Shown here one piece after another: positions 23,991-32,867 of a stretch of 64,000 bases of DNA. Made by a program: the position numbers and the translations under genes. Position 1 is the first letter of the stretch; each line of letters begins with the position of its first letter. The notes beneath the pieces were generated by a model. The model saw only the letters and a program-made list of their open reading frames with translations. It ran no database searches and was not told the origin of the DNA. Origin of the DNA: CAYMSO01 sp964393185 (GTDB lineage: Bacteria; Patescibacteriota; Dojkabacteria; J137); assembly GCA_964393185.1 (NCBI GenBank), contig CAYMSO010000003.1, forward strand, positions 62,001 through 126,000, in the 5' to 3' direction.

Positions 23991-24767
23991 ATGTACAAAA
24001 ATATTTTCAATAACAAGGAAGATCAGAAGAAGCTGCGTGAAGCTGGCAAAATTTCTGCGCAAATAATTTCTGAATTAAAAAAAGAAGTAAAAGAAGGCGT
24101 AACTCCAAATGATATAAATAATATTGCCGAGGAACTTTGCAAAAAGTATAACGTTACACCTTCATTTAAAGGCACACCTGGGCCTAAAGGGAATTTTCCT
24201 GGCTCTCTGTGTGTTTCTGTAAATGATGAAACACTGCATACAATTCCTTTCTCGAAAGTTTCCTTCAAATCGGGCGATATAATAAGCCTTGATTTTGGAA
24301 TCATACATAAAGGTTTTTTTACTGACCACTGTATTACTCTAGCTGTTGGAACTATATCTGATGAAGAAAAACGCCTAATAACTACAGCAGAACTATGCGT
24401 AGAAACTGCAATTAAACAAGCACGAGCTGGAAACAAAATAGGTGATATATCAAATGCGCTAGAAACAATAACTCTTTTATCGGGATTTAATTATATTGAA
24501 GGTTACGCAGGTCATGGAATAGGAAAAGAGCTTTGGGTAGAGCCACAAATACCATATTTTGGCGATCCTGATACAGGAGTTAAATTGGTACCAGGAATGG
24601 TGTTTTGTATAGAAAACCAAATCACAACTGGTTCAGGTGAGTTAACTCAAGATAAAGATGGATGGACTTTAAGAACTGCTGACGGTCACAAAAGCGCAAT
24701 GTTCGAGCACATGGTATTAATACAACCAAAAGGTGGAGCTGAGGTTTTAACTCGATTGCCAGACTAA
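23991..24767 (+). CDS. map: Methionine aminopeptidase, type I
   Basis: The enzyme removes the initiator Met from nascent proteins. The 258-residue protein has the pita-bread fold blocks: FKGTPGPKGNFPGSLCVSVND, the metal Asp residues in DIISLDFGIIHKGFFTDHCIT, the metal His in YAGHGIGKELWVEPQIPYFG and the metal Glu residues in MVFCIENQI and MFEHMVLI. All five ligands appear to be present. It sits at the end of the secY operon, one base before the next gene. Confidence 0.96.
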   Translation: MYKNIFNNKEDQKKLREAGKISAQIISELKKEVKEGVTPNDINNIAEELCKKYNVTPSFKGTPGPKGNFPGSLCVSVNDETLHTIPFSKVSFKSGDIISLDFGIIHKGFFTDHCITLAVGTISDEEKRLITTAELCVETAIKQARAGNKIGDISNALETITLLSGFNYIEGYAGHGIGKELWVEPQIPYFGDPDTGVKLVPGMVFCIENQITTGSGELTQDKDGWTLRTADGHKSAMFEHMVLIQPKGGAEVLTRLPD

Positions 24768-24768
24768 A

Positions 24769-25566
24769 ATGACTTCGCTAGAAATTAATGCCAAATACCC
24801 TAAAGACATTGATAATTTACTCCCACTGATTATTAAAAATGGTATTAGAGAAGTTCATTTTGTAGATAGAATTAAACAACTCGATAATATTTTGCTTGCA
24901 AACGAAGTTATAAAATATGATTCGAAAGTAGATGTGGTGCTGAATTTCTCAGTTCAGAATCATTATCACTCCAAATCCGAAGTTTTAGTTCAAAACTTCC
25001 TAGAATACATGCAAACCAGCTCTATCGCTGGATTCAATAAGTTTCTTATAATTTCGGGAACCAATAAAAGAAGCTTAAGAAGTTATGATTTGTTAAATGG
25101 CCTGTCGAAACTGAATTTAAGTAAATACAAGCCCGAATTTTTTTGTGCATATAATCCATACTATTCAGATCTATATCTAGAAAAAGAAAATCAAAAACTT
25201 GTTGCTAAATTACAAACCGGGCTGATTAGCAGAATTTATTTACCAATAGGTACTAACCTAGAAAGTTTAAGATCAGGTTATAAGTTTATTCGGCAGCAAG
25301 ATAAACACGTACAGATTTATGGTTGTTTAATGATTCCTAATACAATGTTGCTAAAGAGATTAAAACGTAAACGGGACAAAGATTTATTTTTAACTAAGGA
25401 GTACATCAATAATTTATCTGCGGCACTAGACTTTACCACTCGATTATACGAAGTGTATAAGGAATTTGAAATTAATCCTTTAATCGAAGTATCACCTTTA
25501 ACTTACGATAATCTTAACAGTGCTTTTAATTTTTTATATTCTCTCAAGTACAACATTTTGTTGTGA
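24769..25566 (+). CDS. MetF-like TIM-barrel protein, possible methylenetetrahydrofolate reductase
   Basis: This 265-residue protein has alternating hydrophobic strands and helices of a barrel. The segment FNKFLIISGT followed by a helix resembles the MetF block that begins with a hydrophobic strand and Gly, and QIYGCLMIPN resembles a later MetF strand. If it is MetF-like, it would reduce methylene-THF with flavin. Similarity by eye is weak and the classical active-site blocks are not evident, so the assignment is tentative. It is translated right after map (1-nt gap), and folate and methionine chemistry would fit that place. Confidence 0.4.
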   Translation: MTSLEINAKYPKDIDNLLPLIIKNGIREVHFVDRIKQLDNILLANEVIKYDSKVDVVLNFSVQNHYHSKSEVLVQNFLEYMQTSSIAGFNKFLIISGTNKRSLRSYDLLNGLSKLNLSKYKPEFFCAYNPYYSDLYLEKENQKLVAKLQTGLISRIYLPIGTNLESLRSGYKFIRQQDKHVQIYGCLMIPNTMLLKRLKRKRDKDLFLTKEYINNLSAALDFTTRLYEVYKEFEINPLIEVSPLTYDNLNSAFNFLYSLKYNILL

Positions 25567-25603
25567 CAAGTGTTTTATAATGCATTTTCCTTATTCTGTA
25601 GCT

Positions 25604-25612
25604 TGGTATAAT
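25604..25612 (+). promoter_or_regulatory. Extended -10 promoter of the gene at 25621
   Basis: TG-G-TATAAT ends 8 nt before the ATG at 25621. Transcription should start at the start codon, so the message is likely leaderless; this favours the ATG over an upstream in-frame GTG at 25615. Confidence 0.6.
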
Positions 25613-25620
25613 ATGTGTAT

Positions 25621-26172
25621 ATGGCAAAAAAAGGAGACAATCCTAAAAAAAATACTTCAACATTTTTAATAAAAATAACTGTAGCTATAATTGTTATATT
25701 AGGAATCTACGTTTACTTGATCAGAGATAACGAAAAACTCGAAAAGCAATACGAGCAACGTGTAGAAGAAGCAATACTTCAAAAAAGTAGCTTTAAAGAT
25801 ATTATCAAGGAGTGGTACAGTTCAAGTATTAATGCCGATAAAACCCCGACTGTTTTAGATTCCAATGAGCACAAATATAATATAGTAATGGTAAATAACA
25901 AAATGGAGGTTCAAGATAAAGAAAGTAATCTTGTAATTGGTAAACTAGACTCAAACTTTGAATTGCCATTGCAGAATTTACAATCAGCCCTTGTAGATGA
26001 CAAACTCTTTTTTTTCGACCTTACATTAGAAAAAGAATTTGAATGTAAGGAAGATGACACTGAATGTATTTCTGAGCTAAGTAAATTTGCTGACATTGCA
26101 GGAATCTGGAAATTCGATTTAGAAAAAAAAGAATTTGAAAGGATAATTATTTTCGAACTAAGAGATAACTGA
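25621..26172 (+). CDS. Membrane-anchored protein, unknown
   Basis: This 183-residue protein has a short basic N-terminus, one transmembrane segment (about 14-34), and an exported part rich in Lys, Glu and Asp with two cysteines close together (CKEDDTEC). No family is recognised. The start ATG is chosen because the -10 box lies only 8 nt upstream. It is monocistronic and followed by a palindrome and the cutA promoter. Confidence 0.6.
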   Translation: MAKKGDNPKKNTSTFLIKITVAIIVILGIYVYLIRDNEKLEKQYEQRVEEAILQKSSFKDIIKEWYSSSINADKTPTVLDSNEHKYNIVMVNNKMEVQDKESNLVIGKLDSNFELPLQNLQSALVDDKLFFFDLTLEKEFECKEDDTECISELSKFADIAGIWKFDLEKKEFERIIIFELRDN

Positions 26173-26262
26173 ATAATGAATAAGTTGGGACTTTTAGCAA
26201 CAAGTGATATAATCCCTTTATGGAATTGATATTTTATTATAAAAATTACTCTGATTTCTTCC

Positions 26263-26280
26263 TCGTGCTTTAAAGCACGA
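26263..26280. repeat. 18-bp perfect palindrome between the anchored gene and cutA
   Basis: TCGTGCTTTAAAGCACGA is fully self-complementary. It lies about 90 nt after the stop of the anchored gene with no T tract on either side. It may be a weak terminator hairpin or a protein-binding palindrome. Confidence 0.45.
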
Positions 26281-26319
26281 TATAAATACACTCACAACTG
26301 CATTCTTACCCTAATTAAG

Positions 26320-26328
26320 TGATAAAAT
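26320..26328 (+). promoter_or_regulatory. Extended -10 promoter of cutA
   Basis: TG-A-TAAAAT lies 26 nt before the cutA ATG, giving a leader of about 20 nt. CutA and leuS are 9 nt apart and probably share it. Confidence 0.45.
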
Positions 26329-26354
26329 CTTAGTATAAATTTTAACTAGCTTTA

Positions 26355-26657
26355 ATGATCTTAATGTATATAACTCTTAATAATTACGATGAAGCCAGAA
26401 AAATTGGCAGAAAAATTTTGGAGCAGCACTTGGCAAATTGTGTAAATTTTTTTCCGATAACTTGTATTTACAATTTCGAAAATGAAATTACCGAAGAACC
26501 TGAAACTGTTTTAATTGTCAAAACGAAAGAGAATAAATATAAAGAAATAGAAAAAATCATTAAAGAAGAAATTGATTATACTAATTTTATAGGTCAAATT
26601 AAGGTCGAAAAAGTTAATGATGAGTTTAACAACTGGTTAACTAATATAGTTTTTTAA
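26355..26657 (+). CDS. cutA: CutA1 divalent-cation tolerance family protein
   Basis: CutA is a small trimeric protein linked to copper tolerance in E. coli, though its true role is unclear. The 100-residue protein matches the family throughout: a strand and helix start, the LANCVNFFPITCIYNFENEI block with its cysteines, the ETVLIVKTKE strand and a final NDEFNNWL. It precedes leuS by 9 nt and is likely cotranscribed with it, without an obvious functional link. Confidence 0.9.
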   Translation: MILMYITLNNYDEARKIGRKILEQHLANCVNFFPITCIYNFENEITEEPETVLIVKTKENKYKEIEKIIKEEIDYTNFIGQIKVEKVNDEFNNWLTNIVF

Positions 26658-26666
26658 TTTAATTGC

Positions 26667-29099
26667 ATGACAAATAACAATACACAATTTAATCCTGCAA
26701 ATTTTGAAGCCAAGTGGCGTAAAATGTGGGAAGAAAAACAGATCTATAAAACTGAAGAGAACTCAGGCAAAGAAAAATACTATTGCTTGGATATGTATCC
26801 GTATCCCTCGGGATCAGGCCTACATGTAGGCCATCCGCGAGGTTACCTAGGCACAGATGTAGTATCTAGGTATATGAGGATGAAAGGAAAAAATGTATTA
26901 CATCCAATGGGTTTTGACTCATTTGGATTGCCGGCCGAAAACTATGCAATTAAAACTGGAACACATCCCCAAATAACAACTGACAATGCTGTGAAAACAT
27001 TTAAACAACAGATAGAGGCAATAGGTTTATCGTATGATTGGACACGAGAAGTACAGTCCCACGATCCCAACTATTATAAATGGACGCAATGGTTATTTTT
27101 GCAACTATACAAAAAAGGTTTAGCCTACAAAAAAGAAGCTCCAGTAAACTGGTGTAATTCCTGTCAGACTGTTTTAGCAAATGAGCAGGTATTGTCTGAT
27201 GGTACTTGTGAAAGATGTGGTACTCAAGTAGTTCAAAAAAATATGGCTCAGTGGTTTTATAAAATAACAGCATTTACAGATAGATTAATAGATGATTTAC
27301 AAAAAATTGATTGGCCAGAAAGCACAAAATTAGGACAAATAAATTGGATGGGCAGAAGCCAGGGAGCAGAAATAAAGTTCTCAGTTTTCAGTAGTCAGTC
27401 TTCAGAAGAACTTGCTAACCTTACTGTTTTTTCAACTGCGCCAGACACGATTCAAGGGGCTACTTTCATGGTAATTGCTCCAGAACATAATATGATTCAA
27501 AGCTTAAAGAACAATATAGTTAACTGGGATGATGTACAAAACTATCTGGAGGAAGCTAAAAAGAAAACTGAACTAGAAAGACAACAACAGAAAGATAAAA
27601 CTGGAACCAAAATAGAAGGAATCTATGCAATTAATCCTATCACTGATAGGCAAATTCCTATATTTGTGGCGGATTATGTGTTGGCAAGCTACGGTACCGG
27701 GGCAATTATGGCAGTTCCAGGACATGATGAACGAGATTATGATTTTGCGAAAAACTATAACTTAGATATAGTTTATCTAACAGCAGATCAAAAATTAATC
27801 AGTTATTCCGAAGTAATTAAAAAGAATCCTGAAAACTTTAAAATGGTAAACTCAGGAGAATTTGATGGTTTGAATTTTAAAGAAGGCCGAGAAAAAATAA
27901 TGAGTAAATTAAACGAGATGAGTGTTGGGGAGGAGAAAACTCAGTACAGGTTAAGAGATTGGCTAGTCTCTCGCCAAAGATTCTGGGGTGCCCCGATACC
28001 AATCGTATATGATCCTGAAGGTAAAGAGCATCCAGTAGCTGAAGAAGACTTGCCTGTAATGCTTCCTACCGACGTTGATTTTAAACCTACAGGCGAATCA
28101 CCATTAAGATATTCAGAATCATTTCATAAATCAGCAGAAGAAAAATATGGAAAAGGTTGGAAGAGAGAAGTAGATACAATGGATACATTTGTAGATTCAA
28201 GTTGGTACTTCTTAAGATTTACAGATCCTCACAACGAAAATGCTTTTGCTTCTAAAGAACAGATGAACAAATTTATGCCTATAGATCTTTATGTAGGAGG
28301 TGCCGAACACACTGTACTTCATTTGTTGTATGCAAGATTCTTTGTAAAATTTTTATACGATGAAGGTTATATTAACTTTGACGAACCGGTAGCTAAATTA
28401 AGACATCAAGGATTGATCTTAGCTAAAGACGGACGCAAGATGAGCAAGCGGTGGGGAAATACAATAACCCCAGACGAAGAAATCAAAAAATATGGTGCAG
28501 ATACATTAAGAATATATGAAATGTTTATAGGTCCGTTCGATGTCGCTTTACCATGGAGTGATAGAACAGAATCAGGAGTGTTTAGGTTTTTACAAAAAGT
28601 TTGGAAAGCACATTTTAAAGTGGAAAAAAATTTCGAAAACGACAAACAAGAGATAGAAATTAATAAACTAATCAAAAAAGTAGGAAGGGATATAGAGTTA
28701 CTGTCTTTCAATACAGCCGTTGCAAAGATGATGGAGTTTATAAATTTTGTCACCTCGGAGGAAAGAATTAACCAATCAGTTTGGGAAAGATTTTTAAAAG
28801 TCTTAGCACCATTTGGACCATATATCACAGAAGAACTATGGAATCAGTTGGGTAATGAATTTTCGATTCATCAACAATCCTGGCCTGAATTTAAAGAAGA
28901 ATTAACACTGGACGAAATTGTTAATATAGCAGTTCAAATAAATGGGAAAACCCGCGGAACAGTTGCAGTAGCATTCGATTCAGAAGAAGAGACTGTGATG
29001 GCAGAAGCGAAAAAATTAGAATCTATAAATAAGTACTTTACATCTGCTCCTAAAAAAGTAATTTATGTCAAAAATAGAGTACTAAATGTGGTAATTTAA
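26667..29099 (+). CDS. leuS: Leucyl-tRNA synthetase
   Basis: LeuS charges tRNA-Leu. The 810-residue protein shows YPYPSGSGLHVGHPRGY with the HIGH-type motif His53-His56, the zinc-like CxxC pair regions (WCNSC and CERCG), an editing domain containing GTGAIMAVPGHDERDY, and the KMSKR loop (from Lys591). The length is somewhat below the usual 850 or so residues, mostly through shorter linkers. All catalytic and editing motifs are present. It is probably expressed with cutA. Confidence 0.96.
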   Translation: MTNNNTQFNPANFEAKWRKMWEEKQIYKTEENSGKEKYYCLDMYPYPSGSGLHVGHPRGYLGTDVVSRYMRMKGKNVLHPMGFDSFGLPAENYAIKTGTHPQITTDNAVKTFKQQIEAIGLSYDWTREVQSHDPNYYKWTQWLFLQLYKKGLAYKKEAPVNWCNSCQTVLANEQVLSDGTCERCGTQVVQKNMAQWFYKITAFTDRLIDDLQKIDWPESTKLGQINWMGRSQGAEIKFSVFSSQSSEELANLTVFSTAPDTIQGATFMVIAPEHNMIQSLKNNIVNWDDVQNYLEEAKKKTELERQQQKDKTGTKIEGIYAINPITDRQIPIFVADYVLASYGTGAIMAVPGHDERDYDFAKNYNLDIVYLTADQKLISYSEVIKKNPENFKMVNSGEFDGLNFKEGREKIMSKLNEMSVGEEKTQYRLRDWLVSRQRFWGAPIPIVYDPEGKEHPVAEEDLPVMLPTDVDFKPTGESPLRYSESFHKSAEEKYGKGWKREVDTMDTFVDSSWYFLRFTDPHNENAFASKEQMNKFMPIDLYVGGAEHTVLHLLYARFFVKFLYDEGYINFDEPVAKLRHQGLILAKDGRKMSKRWGNTITPDEEIKKYGADTLRIYEMFIGPFDVALPWSDRTESGVFRFLQKVWKAHFKVEKNFENDKQEIEINKLIKKVGRDIELLSFNTAVAKMMEFINFVTSEERINQSVWERFLKVLAPFGPYITEELWNQLGNEFSIHQQSWPEFKEELTLDEIVNIAVQINGKTRGTVAVAFDSEEETVMAEAKKLESINKYFTSAPKKVIYVKNRVLNVVI

Positions 29100-29117
29100 T
29101 TACTATCAGAAGTTTGC

Positions 29118-29152
29118 CAGGGGGGTTCCAAGCAATGCTTGGAACCCCCCTG
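29118..29152. terminator. Perfect 16-bp GC-rich hairpin after leuS
   Basis: The arms are 29118-29133 and 29137-29152 with loop AAT; the outer part is a run of six G paired with six C. It lies 18 nt after the leuS stop. No T tract follows immediately, though the downstream bases are AT-rich. It precedes the isomerase start and rules out the upstream start codons. Confidence 0.6.
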
Positions 29153-29200
29153 AGTTTAAATTTTTATGTAAAATTGCCGATTTCGATTTTTAGGATTAAA

Positions 29201-30208
29201 ATGAAATTCTATAAATTCAATAGTTATAAAATCTATATGATTAACGATAAATATTACGAAGATGTCAAAAGGTTTCCAACACAATTTGAGCAAGGTTTTT
29301 CAAATGCGAGAAATATAAAGCTTGATGGAGATTTTAATAGAGTAGTAATTTGTGGAGTTGGAGGTAGTTCACTTTTTGTCGAATTGCTAAATAACTATCT
29401 TAGTACTTTTTGTAAACTGAGGCTTGACTATGCAAGAGGTTACGAACTTCCAAATTATTCAGACGAAAAAACATTATTTCTAGTTGCTTCTCATTCTGGA
29501 AATACAGAAGAAACCACAGCCTGTTTTGACGAAATAAAGAACAAAAATTATCAGTATGTTTCTTTTACAAGTGGTGGTAAGCTAGCTCAGCTAACTAAAG
29601 AAGATAAAGGGCAAATTGTTGTAATGCCGACGGGAATACAGCCAAGATTGAGTACTGGATACTTTATAGCAGGAATTCTTCAAGTGCTAATAAATGTCAA
29701 ATTAATTCAAGATATCGCTCAGGAAGTAGTGGAAATAGCGAATAAAATGAACGATCATTTGGAAGAAGAAAGAGCTATTAAAATTGCAGATAGGATCTAT
29801 AATAAAGTACCAATAGTATATGCACCAAATAATATTTCTTCACTAGCTCGAATTACAAAAATTAAGTTTAACGAAAATACAAAAACACAATCTTTCTGGA
29901 ATGAGTTTCCTGAACTGAACCATAACGAAATGGTAGGTTTTACGAACTTAGTTATGGATCCATTCTTTTTGATTTTTAACTCAAAATTTACAAATGCAAG
30001 AAATCACAAAAGAATCGAAGTTTTCTCTAAAATAATACAGGATAAGAATTTAAGTTTGGAAATTATTAACTTACCTGGAGAAAGTGTATTAGCAGAAATT
30101 TTAAATGGGTATTATTTAGCTGATCACATCACCCTCTATCTTTCGGAAAAATACGGTGTTGATCCCGAGCCTGTTACTTTAGTCGAAGATTTTAAAAAAA
30201 TGCTTTAG
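29201..30208 (+). CDS. Phosphoglucose/phosphomannose isomerase-like SIS protein
   Basis: This enzyme class interconverts fructose-6-phosphate with glucose-6- or mannose-6-phosphate. From the ATG at 29201 it has 335 residues with two SIS domains. VVICGVGGSSLFVELL and SHSGNTEETTACFDEI form the first sugar-phosphate site; ELNHNEMVGF holds the catalytic-Glu and His region typical of the bifunctional archaeal/bacterial family. An earlier in-frame ATG overlaps the hairpin after leuS and is rejected; a later ATG at 29237, just after a TATAAA-like box, is an alternative. It is the only sugar-metabolism enzyme in the window. Confidence 0.82.
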   Translation: MKFYKFNSYKIYMINDKYYEDVKRFPTQFEQGFSNARNIKLDGDFNRVVICGVGGSSLFVELLNNYLSTFCKLRLDYARGYELPNYSDEKTLFLVASHSGNTEETTACFDEIKNKNYQYVSFTSGGKLAQLTKEDKGQIVVMPTGIQPRLSTGYFIAGILQVLINVKLIQDIAQEVVEIANKMNDHLEEERAIKIADRIYNKVPIVYAPNNISSLARITKIKFNENTKTQSFWNEFPELNHNEMVGFTNLVMDPFFLIFNSKFTNARNHKRIEVFSKIIQDKNLSLEIINLPGESVLAEILNGYYLADHITLYLSEKYGVDPEPVTLVEDFKKML

Positions 30209-30212
30209 AAAT

Positions 30213-30662
30213 GTATCCATTTCATAAGCCGGATTTTGTTTCATAAGCTGCTTTTGGCAACTCATTTAAGAATCATTTATCTATGCTTCTGAATATCAGA
30301 ATTGCTCTAGGTAGGGGTTGCCAGCATTCCAATATTACTATTGGAACCGGTGGTCTCTTACACCGCCGTTTCATCTTTTCCTTAAAAGTGTGGAGTTTTT
30401 AAGGTAGTTTATTTTCTGTTGCCCTCTTAGACTACTCGACGAGTTTGTTCCCTAAGATTACTCCCAGCCTCTAATGTATTAAGGTTGACAGCCAGAACAC
30501 TTTAAAGGTACCTATCCCGTTTCTCTTACTCACTTGTTTCCAATATAGTGCGAGCATACGGAACCGAAGTAGAGTCCAGACTTTCCTCTTGCTGTAATGA
30601 TTTTTCAATTGTAAAAGTACGTTTAAAGAATCTAAAAGCAAGCGATTCTTCGAAATGGATAC
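30213..30662 (-). ncRNA. rnpB: RNase P RNA, bacterial type A-like
   Basis: RNase P RNA matures the 5' ends of tRNAs. On the minus strand I see the conserved GAGGAAAGTCTGGACTC (usual GAGGAAAGTCC-GGGCTC), the TGTAAGAGACCACCGG block, GGCAACCCC and, near the 3' end, CAAAATCCGGCTTA. The ends GTATCCATTTC and GAAATGGATAC pair exactly as an 11-bp P1 helix, which fixes the borders and gives about 450 nt, longer than the usual 350-400. Extra length lies in AT-rich peripheral helices. An extended -10 box lies 7 nt before the 5' end. Confidence 0.93.
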
Positions 30663-30668
30663 ATAATA

Positions 30669-30677
30669 ATTATATCA
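30669..30677 (-). promoter_or_regulatory. Promoter of rnpB
   Basis: TG-A-TATAAT on the minus strand ends 6-7 nt before the first base of helix P1, which matches the expected transcription start. Confidence 0.65.
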
Positions 30678-30774
30678 TTTTTTACTATATTTATTGTACA
30701 CTAATCTTAAAATCACTGACTTTAACTAGTACTTCTGGCTTTGATATTATTATGATCGATAATGTAACTTTAGA

Positions 30775-31422
30775 TCAGGGAAGGAAGAATCGAACTATCT
30801 TCGAAAGAATATCGTGTGGGTATTCAAATACGCTAAATTTTAAATCATTTTTTAGACCTTCAGCTCTTGCTTGTTCAAATTCATCTAAATTTAATAAATC
30901 GATGGCAATTTCTTGGACGTCTTGTAATACAAACTCATAAAGCATAAAAGCTATAAAGGAATAAACCATTACTACAACCTGAACTGTAAGTGCCACATAT
31001 ATTAATAAATCACCAATTGAATTAGCTAGTCCCAAGCCTAGTACAAAAGCTGCTAGCTGGAAAAAGAATAATAAATTTTGAAAAATATATGTTCGCCTTT
31101 TAAAATTATGCTCTTTACGGCTTAACTCTAGTTGATAGATAACAAAATAATTTGTATAAAGGTCTGCCAGATACATTTTTTCTCTGTTAAGCATTACGAA
31201 TTCCTCGAATGCGAGAGCTGGAGTACTAATTTCTGCATTAACTCTTAAATTTACCTTTCTATAAACACGCGAATAGACTTCCAGAATACCAGCCGGATCA
31301 ATTTGGCCACTCAATATATCTGAATAATCTTTATTGAGTGCTCGTCTTACTAACCATGCATAAATAGAAATAGCTATTTGTGTTAATAATAGAATTATAA
31401 AAGCTATTATTGGAATAATCAT
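30775..31422 (-). CDS. Multi-pass membrane protein, perhaps degenerate YugP-like
   Basis: This 215-residue protein has an N-terminal helix, a long cytosolic or exposed middle, and two adjacent hydrophobic helices (about 113-165). The part after them, YEFVLQDVQEIAIDLL with a following Glu-Ala-rich stretch, recalls the end of YugP-type membrane zinc peptidases, where an E-x-x-A-S-x-x-A-L-x-x-L motif occurs. No HExxH is present, so a peptidase activity is unlikely. It is the third gene of a minus-strand set after the CMP-kinase-like and thioredoxin genes. The function is unknown. Confidence 0.55.
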   Translation of the reverse strand: MIIPIIAFIILLLTQIAISIYAWLVRRALNKDYSDILSGQIDPAGILEVYSRVYRKVNLRVNAEISTPALAFEEFVMLNREKMYLADLYTNYFVIYQLELSRKEHNFKRRTYIFQNLLFFFQLAAFVLGLGLANSIGDLLIYVALTVQVVVMVYSFIAFMLYEFVLQDVQEIAIDLLNLDEFEQARAEGLKNDLKFSVFEYPHDILSKIVRFFLP

Positions 31423-31429
31423 GTTTTTA

Positions 31430-31930
31430 TTATAAATTAAAAACTCCCCCAGTAGAAAAGAAGTTTATAGAATCTATAATTTTTGAATTAGTTACTTCTC
31501 TCTGAGTAACTTTGCCAGTTTCGTCTATAAAAACTAAGGAAGGAGCTATAGCTACATCCATTTCGTTAGCAAGATCTCTAGACTGATCTAAATCAATTTC
31601 GAAGAAACTAATTGTCTTATACACAGGATTTTGCGCTTGTTCTCTATAGACCTTTATTAATGATTTGCATTCGCCGCACCAAGTAGATGTAAATAAAATT
31701 ACACCTTTCCCACTAGAATTCTGTACAAAGTCTTCAGGGCTATCGAAATTCTCCTGTGCAGCATTATCTATTAATTTATAATTTTCTAAATCTAGTACAG
31801 AATCATCCTGGGTTATTCTTTCGATATCTATATATCTATCTAACACAATATAACTACCCAAGAACATTAGTAATAGTATTATTGTTTGCGTTATTATTGG
31901 GGAAAAATTTTTTGCTTTTTTTCGTCTCAT
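31430..31930 (-). CDS. Membrane-anchored thioredoxin-like protein
   Basis: This is a thiol-disulfide exchange protein facing outward. The 166-residue protein has an N-terminal anchor (about 11-30), then a thioredoxin fold with active-site Cys85-Gly-Glu-Cys88 in LFTSTWCGEC and the cis-Pro strand IAPSLVFIDE. The Gly-Glu pair is unlike the usual Gly-Pro. It overlaps the upstream kinase-like gene by 1 nt. With the DsbB/BdbC-like gene at 2.5 kb it could form an oxidative folding route for exported cysteine-rich proteins; that link is inference. Confidence 0.82.
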   Translation of the reverse strand: MRRKKAKNFSPIITQTIILLLMFLGSYIVLDRYIDIERITQDDSVLDLENYKLIDNAAQENFDSPEDFVQNSSGKGVILFTSTWCGECKSLIKVYREQAQNPVYKTISFFEIDLDQSRDLANEMDVAIAPSLVFIDETGKVTQREVTNSKIIDSINFFSTGGVFNL

Positions 31931-32700
31931 TATTTGTAAATTATCTTCTTTAGTTGTATCGGAAGAGCTTCCACCTCACTGGAGAATCTTTCGGATATTA
32001 GTTTCAAAATTTCCTCCGGAGGCATAACTAGTTTATCACTTTTAAGACTATCTAGGTACCACTGTTTGCCTTTTTCCCAATACTGTTTATCATCTTGTTC
32101 GGCCGAGGAGATTAGTTTTTCCATATCCTGTTCTGTTATGTAATCAAGCTTTCTCAATTCTCTATAAACTACTTTTAATTCTTCTGCAATTGTCATATAA
32201 GAATTATCTATCTGCAAATTATATTTATTTGCAATTTCTACTTTATCGAACCAATCAATACCATGAAGTTCCTTATAAAATTTTTGATTTTCCTGATCTC
32301 TATGCTTTAGTAAATCCTGATCTTTATCTCGCCCATCAGTTGCAAGCCTTGAATATCTAACGTGTTCTTCTGTTTGCAAGAAAATAGAAAATAATGAGGG
32401 AACTTTGCCAAGCCTAAACGCGGCAATATCACTTTCTATTAACAGGTTCGAAAAATTATCGTCTATAATAATAAGATCAATAAACTTATCGTAAATAACA
32501 CCAAAGTCTTTCTCTAGCATCTGATCTACACGTACTCGGTCTAATCCAGTATTTTCAAAATTTAATATTTTACCTAAATATCTAAATGTTTCTCCTCCAG
32601 TAACCAACTTTAAGTTTAAGTTTCGTGCTAAAAGTAAACAAAGAGTGGAAGTTCCTCCACCTGGCCATCCAGAAATCGCGATTTTATTAACCTTTGTCAT
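31930..32700 (-). CDS. Cytidylate-kinase-like P-loop protein
   Basis: This is a P-loop kinase fold of 256 residues. The Walker A is ISGWPGGGTST (about residues 8-18), followed by LLLARNLNLKLVTGGETFRYL, which matches the Cytidylate_kin2 (archaeal-type CMP kinase) pattern of a helix, strand and G-x-x-F-R. A later RLATDGRDKDQDLLKHRDQE resembles the arginine-rich lid. A C-terminal part of about 70 residues is extra. CMP kinase is the best guess, but the long tail and divergent LID leave other nucleotide substrates open. Confidence 0.6.
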   Translation of the reverse strand: MTKVNKIAISGWPGGGTSTLCLLLARNLNLKLVTGGETFRYLGKILNFENTGLDRVRVDQMLEKDFGVIYDKFIDLIIIDDNFSNLLIESDIAAFRLGKVPSLFSIFLQTEEHVRYSRLATDGRDKDQDLLKHRDQENQKFYKELHGIDWFDKVEIANKYNLQIDNSYMTIAEELKVVYRELRKLDYITEQDMEKLISSAEQDDKQYWEKGKQWYLDSLKSDKLVMPPEEILKLISERFSSEVEALPIQLKKIIYK

Positions 32701-32867
32701 TATTTCTGTGTATTAATTGTTTGGAAATTATACAATAATAGTCTAAACTTTGCAGGGCTCATGGATAATAATGGTTAATTTTGGCACAAAGTAATAAAAT
32801 GTTATTGTGTGCAAAATACCTCATCTAAATCTAAGGTATTATATTATTTAAGATAGTGTCAAACAGA

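Noticed and set aside
29114..29200. Earlier start codon for the sugar-phosphate isomerase
   Set aside because: It would translate through the perfect GC-rich hairpin after leuS, and the added residues resemble no family member.
30548..30940. Plus-strand open frame over RNase P RNA
   Set aside because: It overlaps the rnpB core and the membrane-protein gene on the other strand and shows no protein-like pattern.
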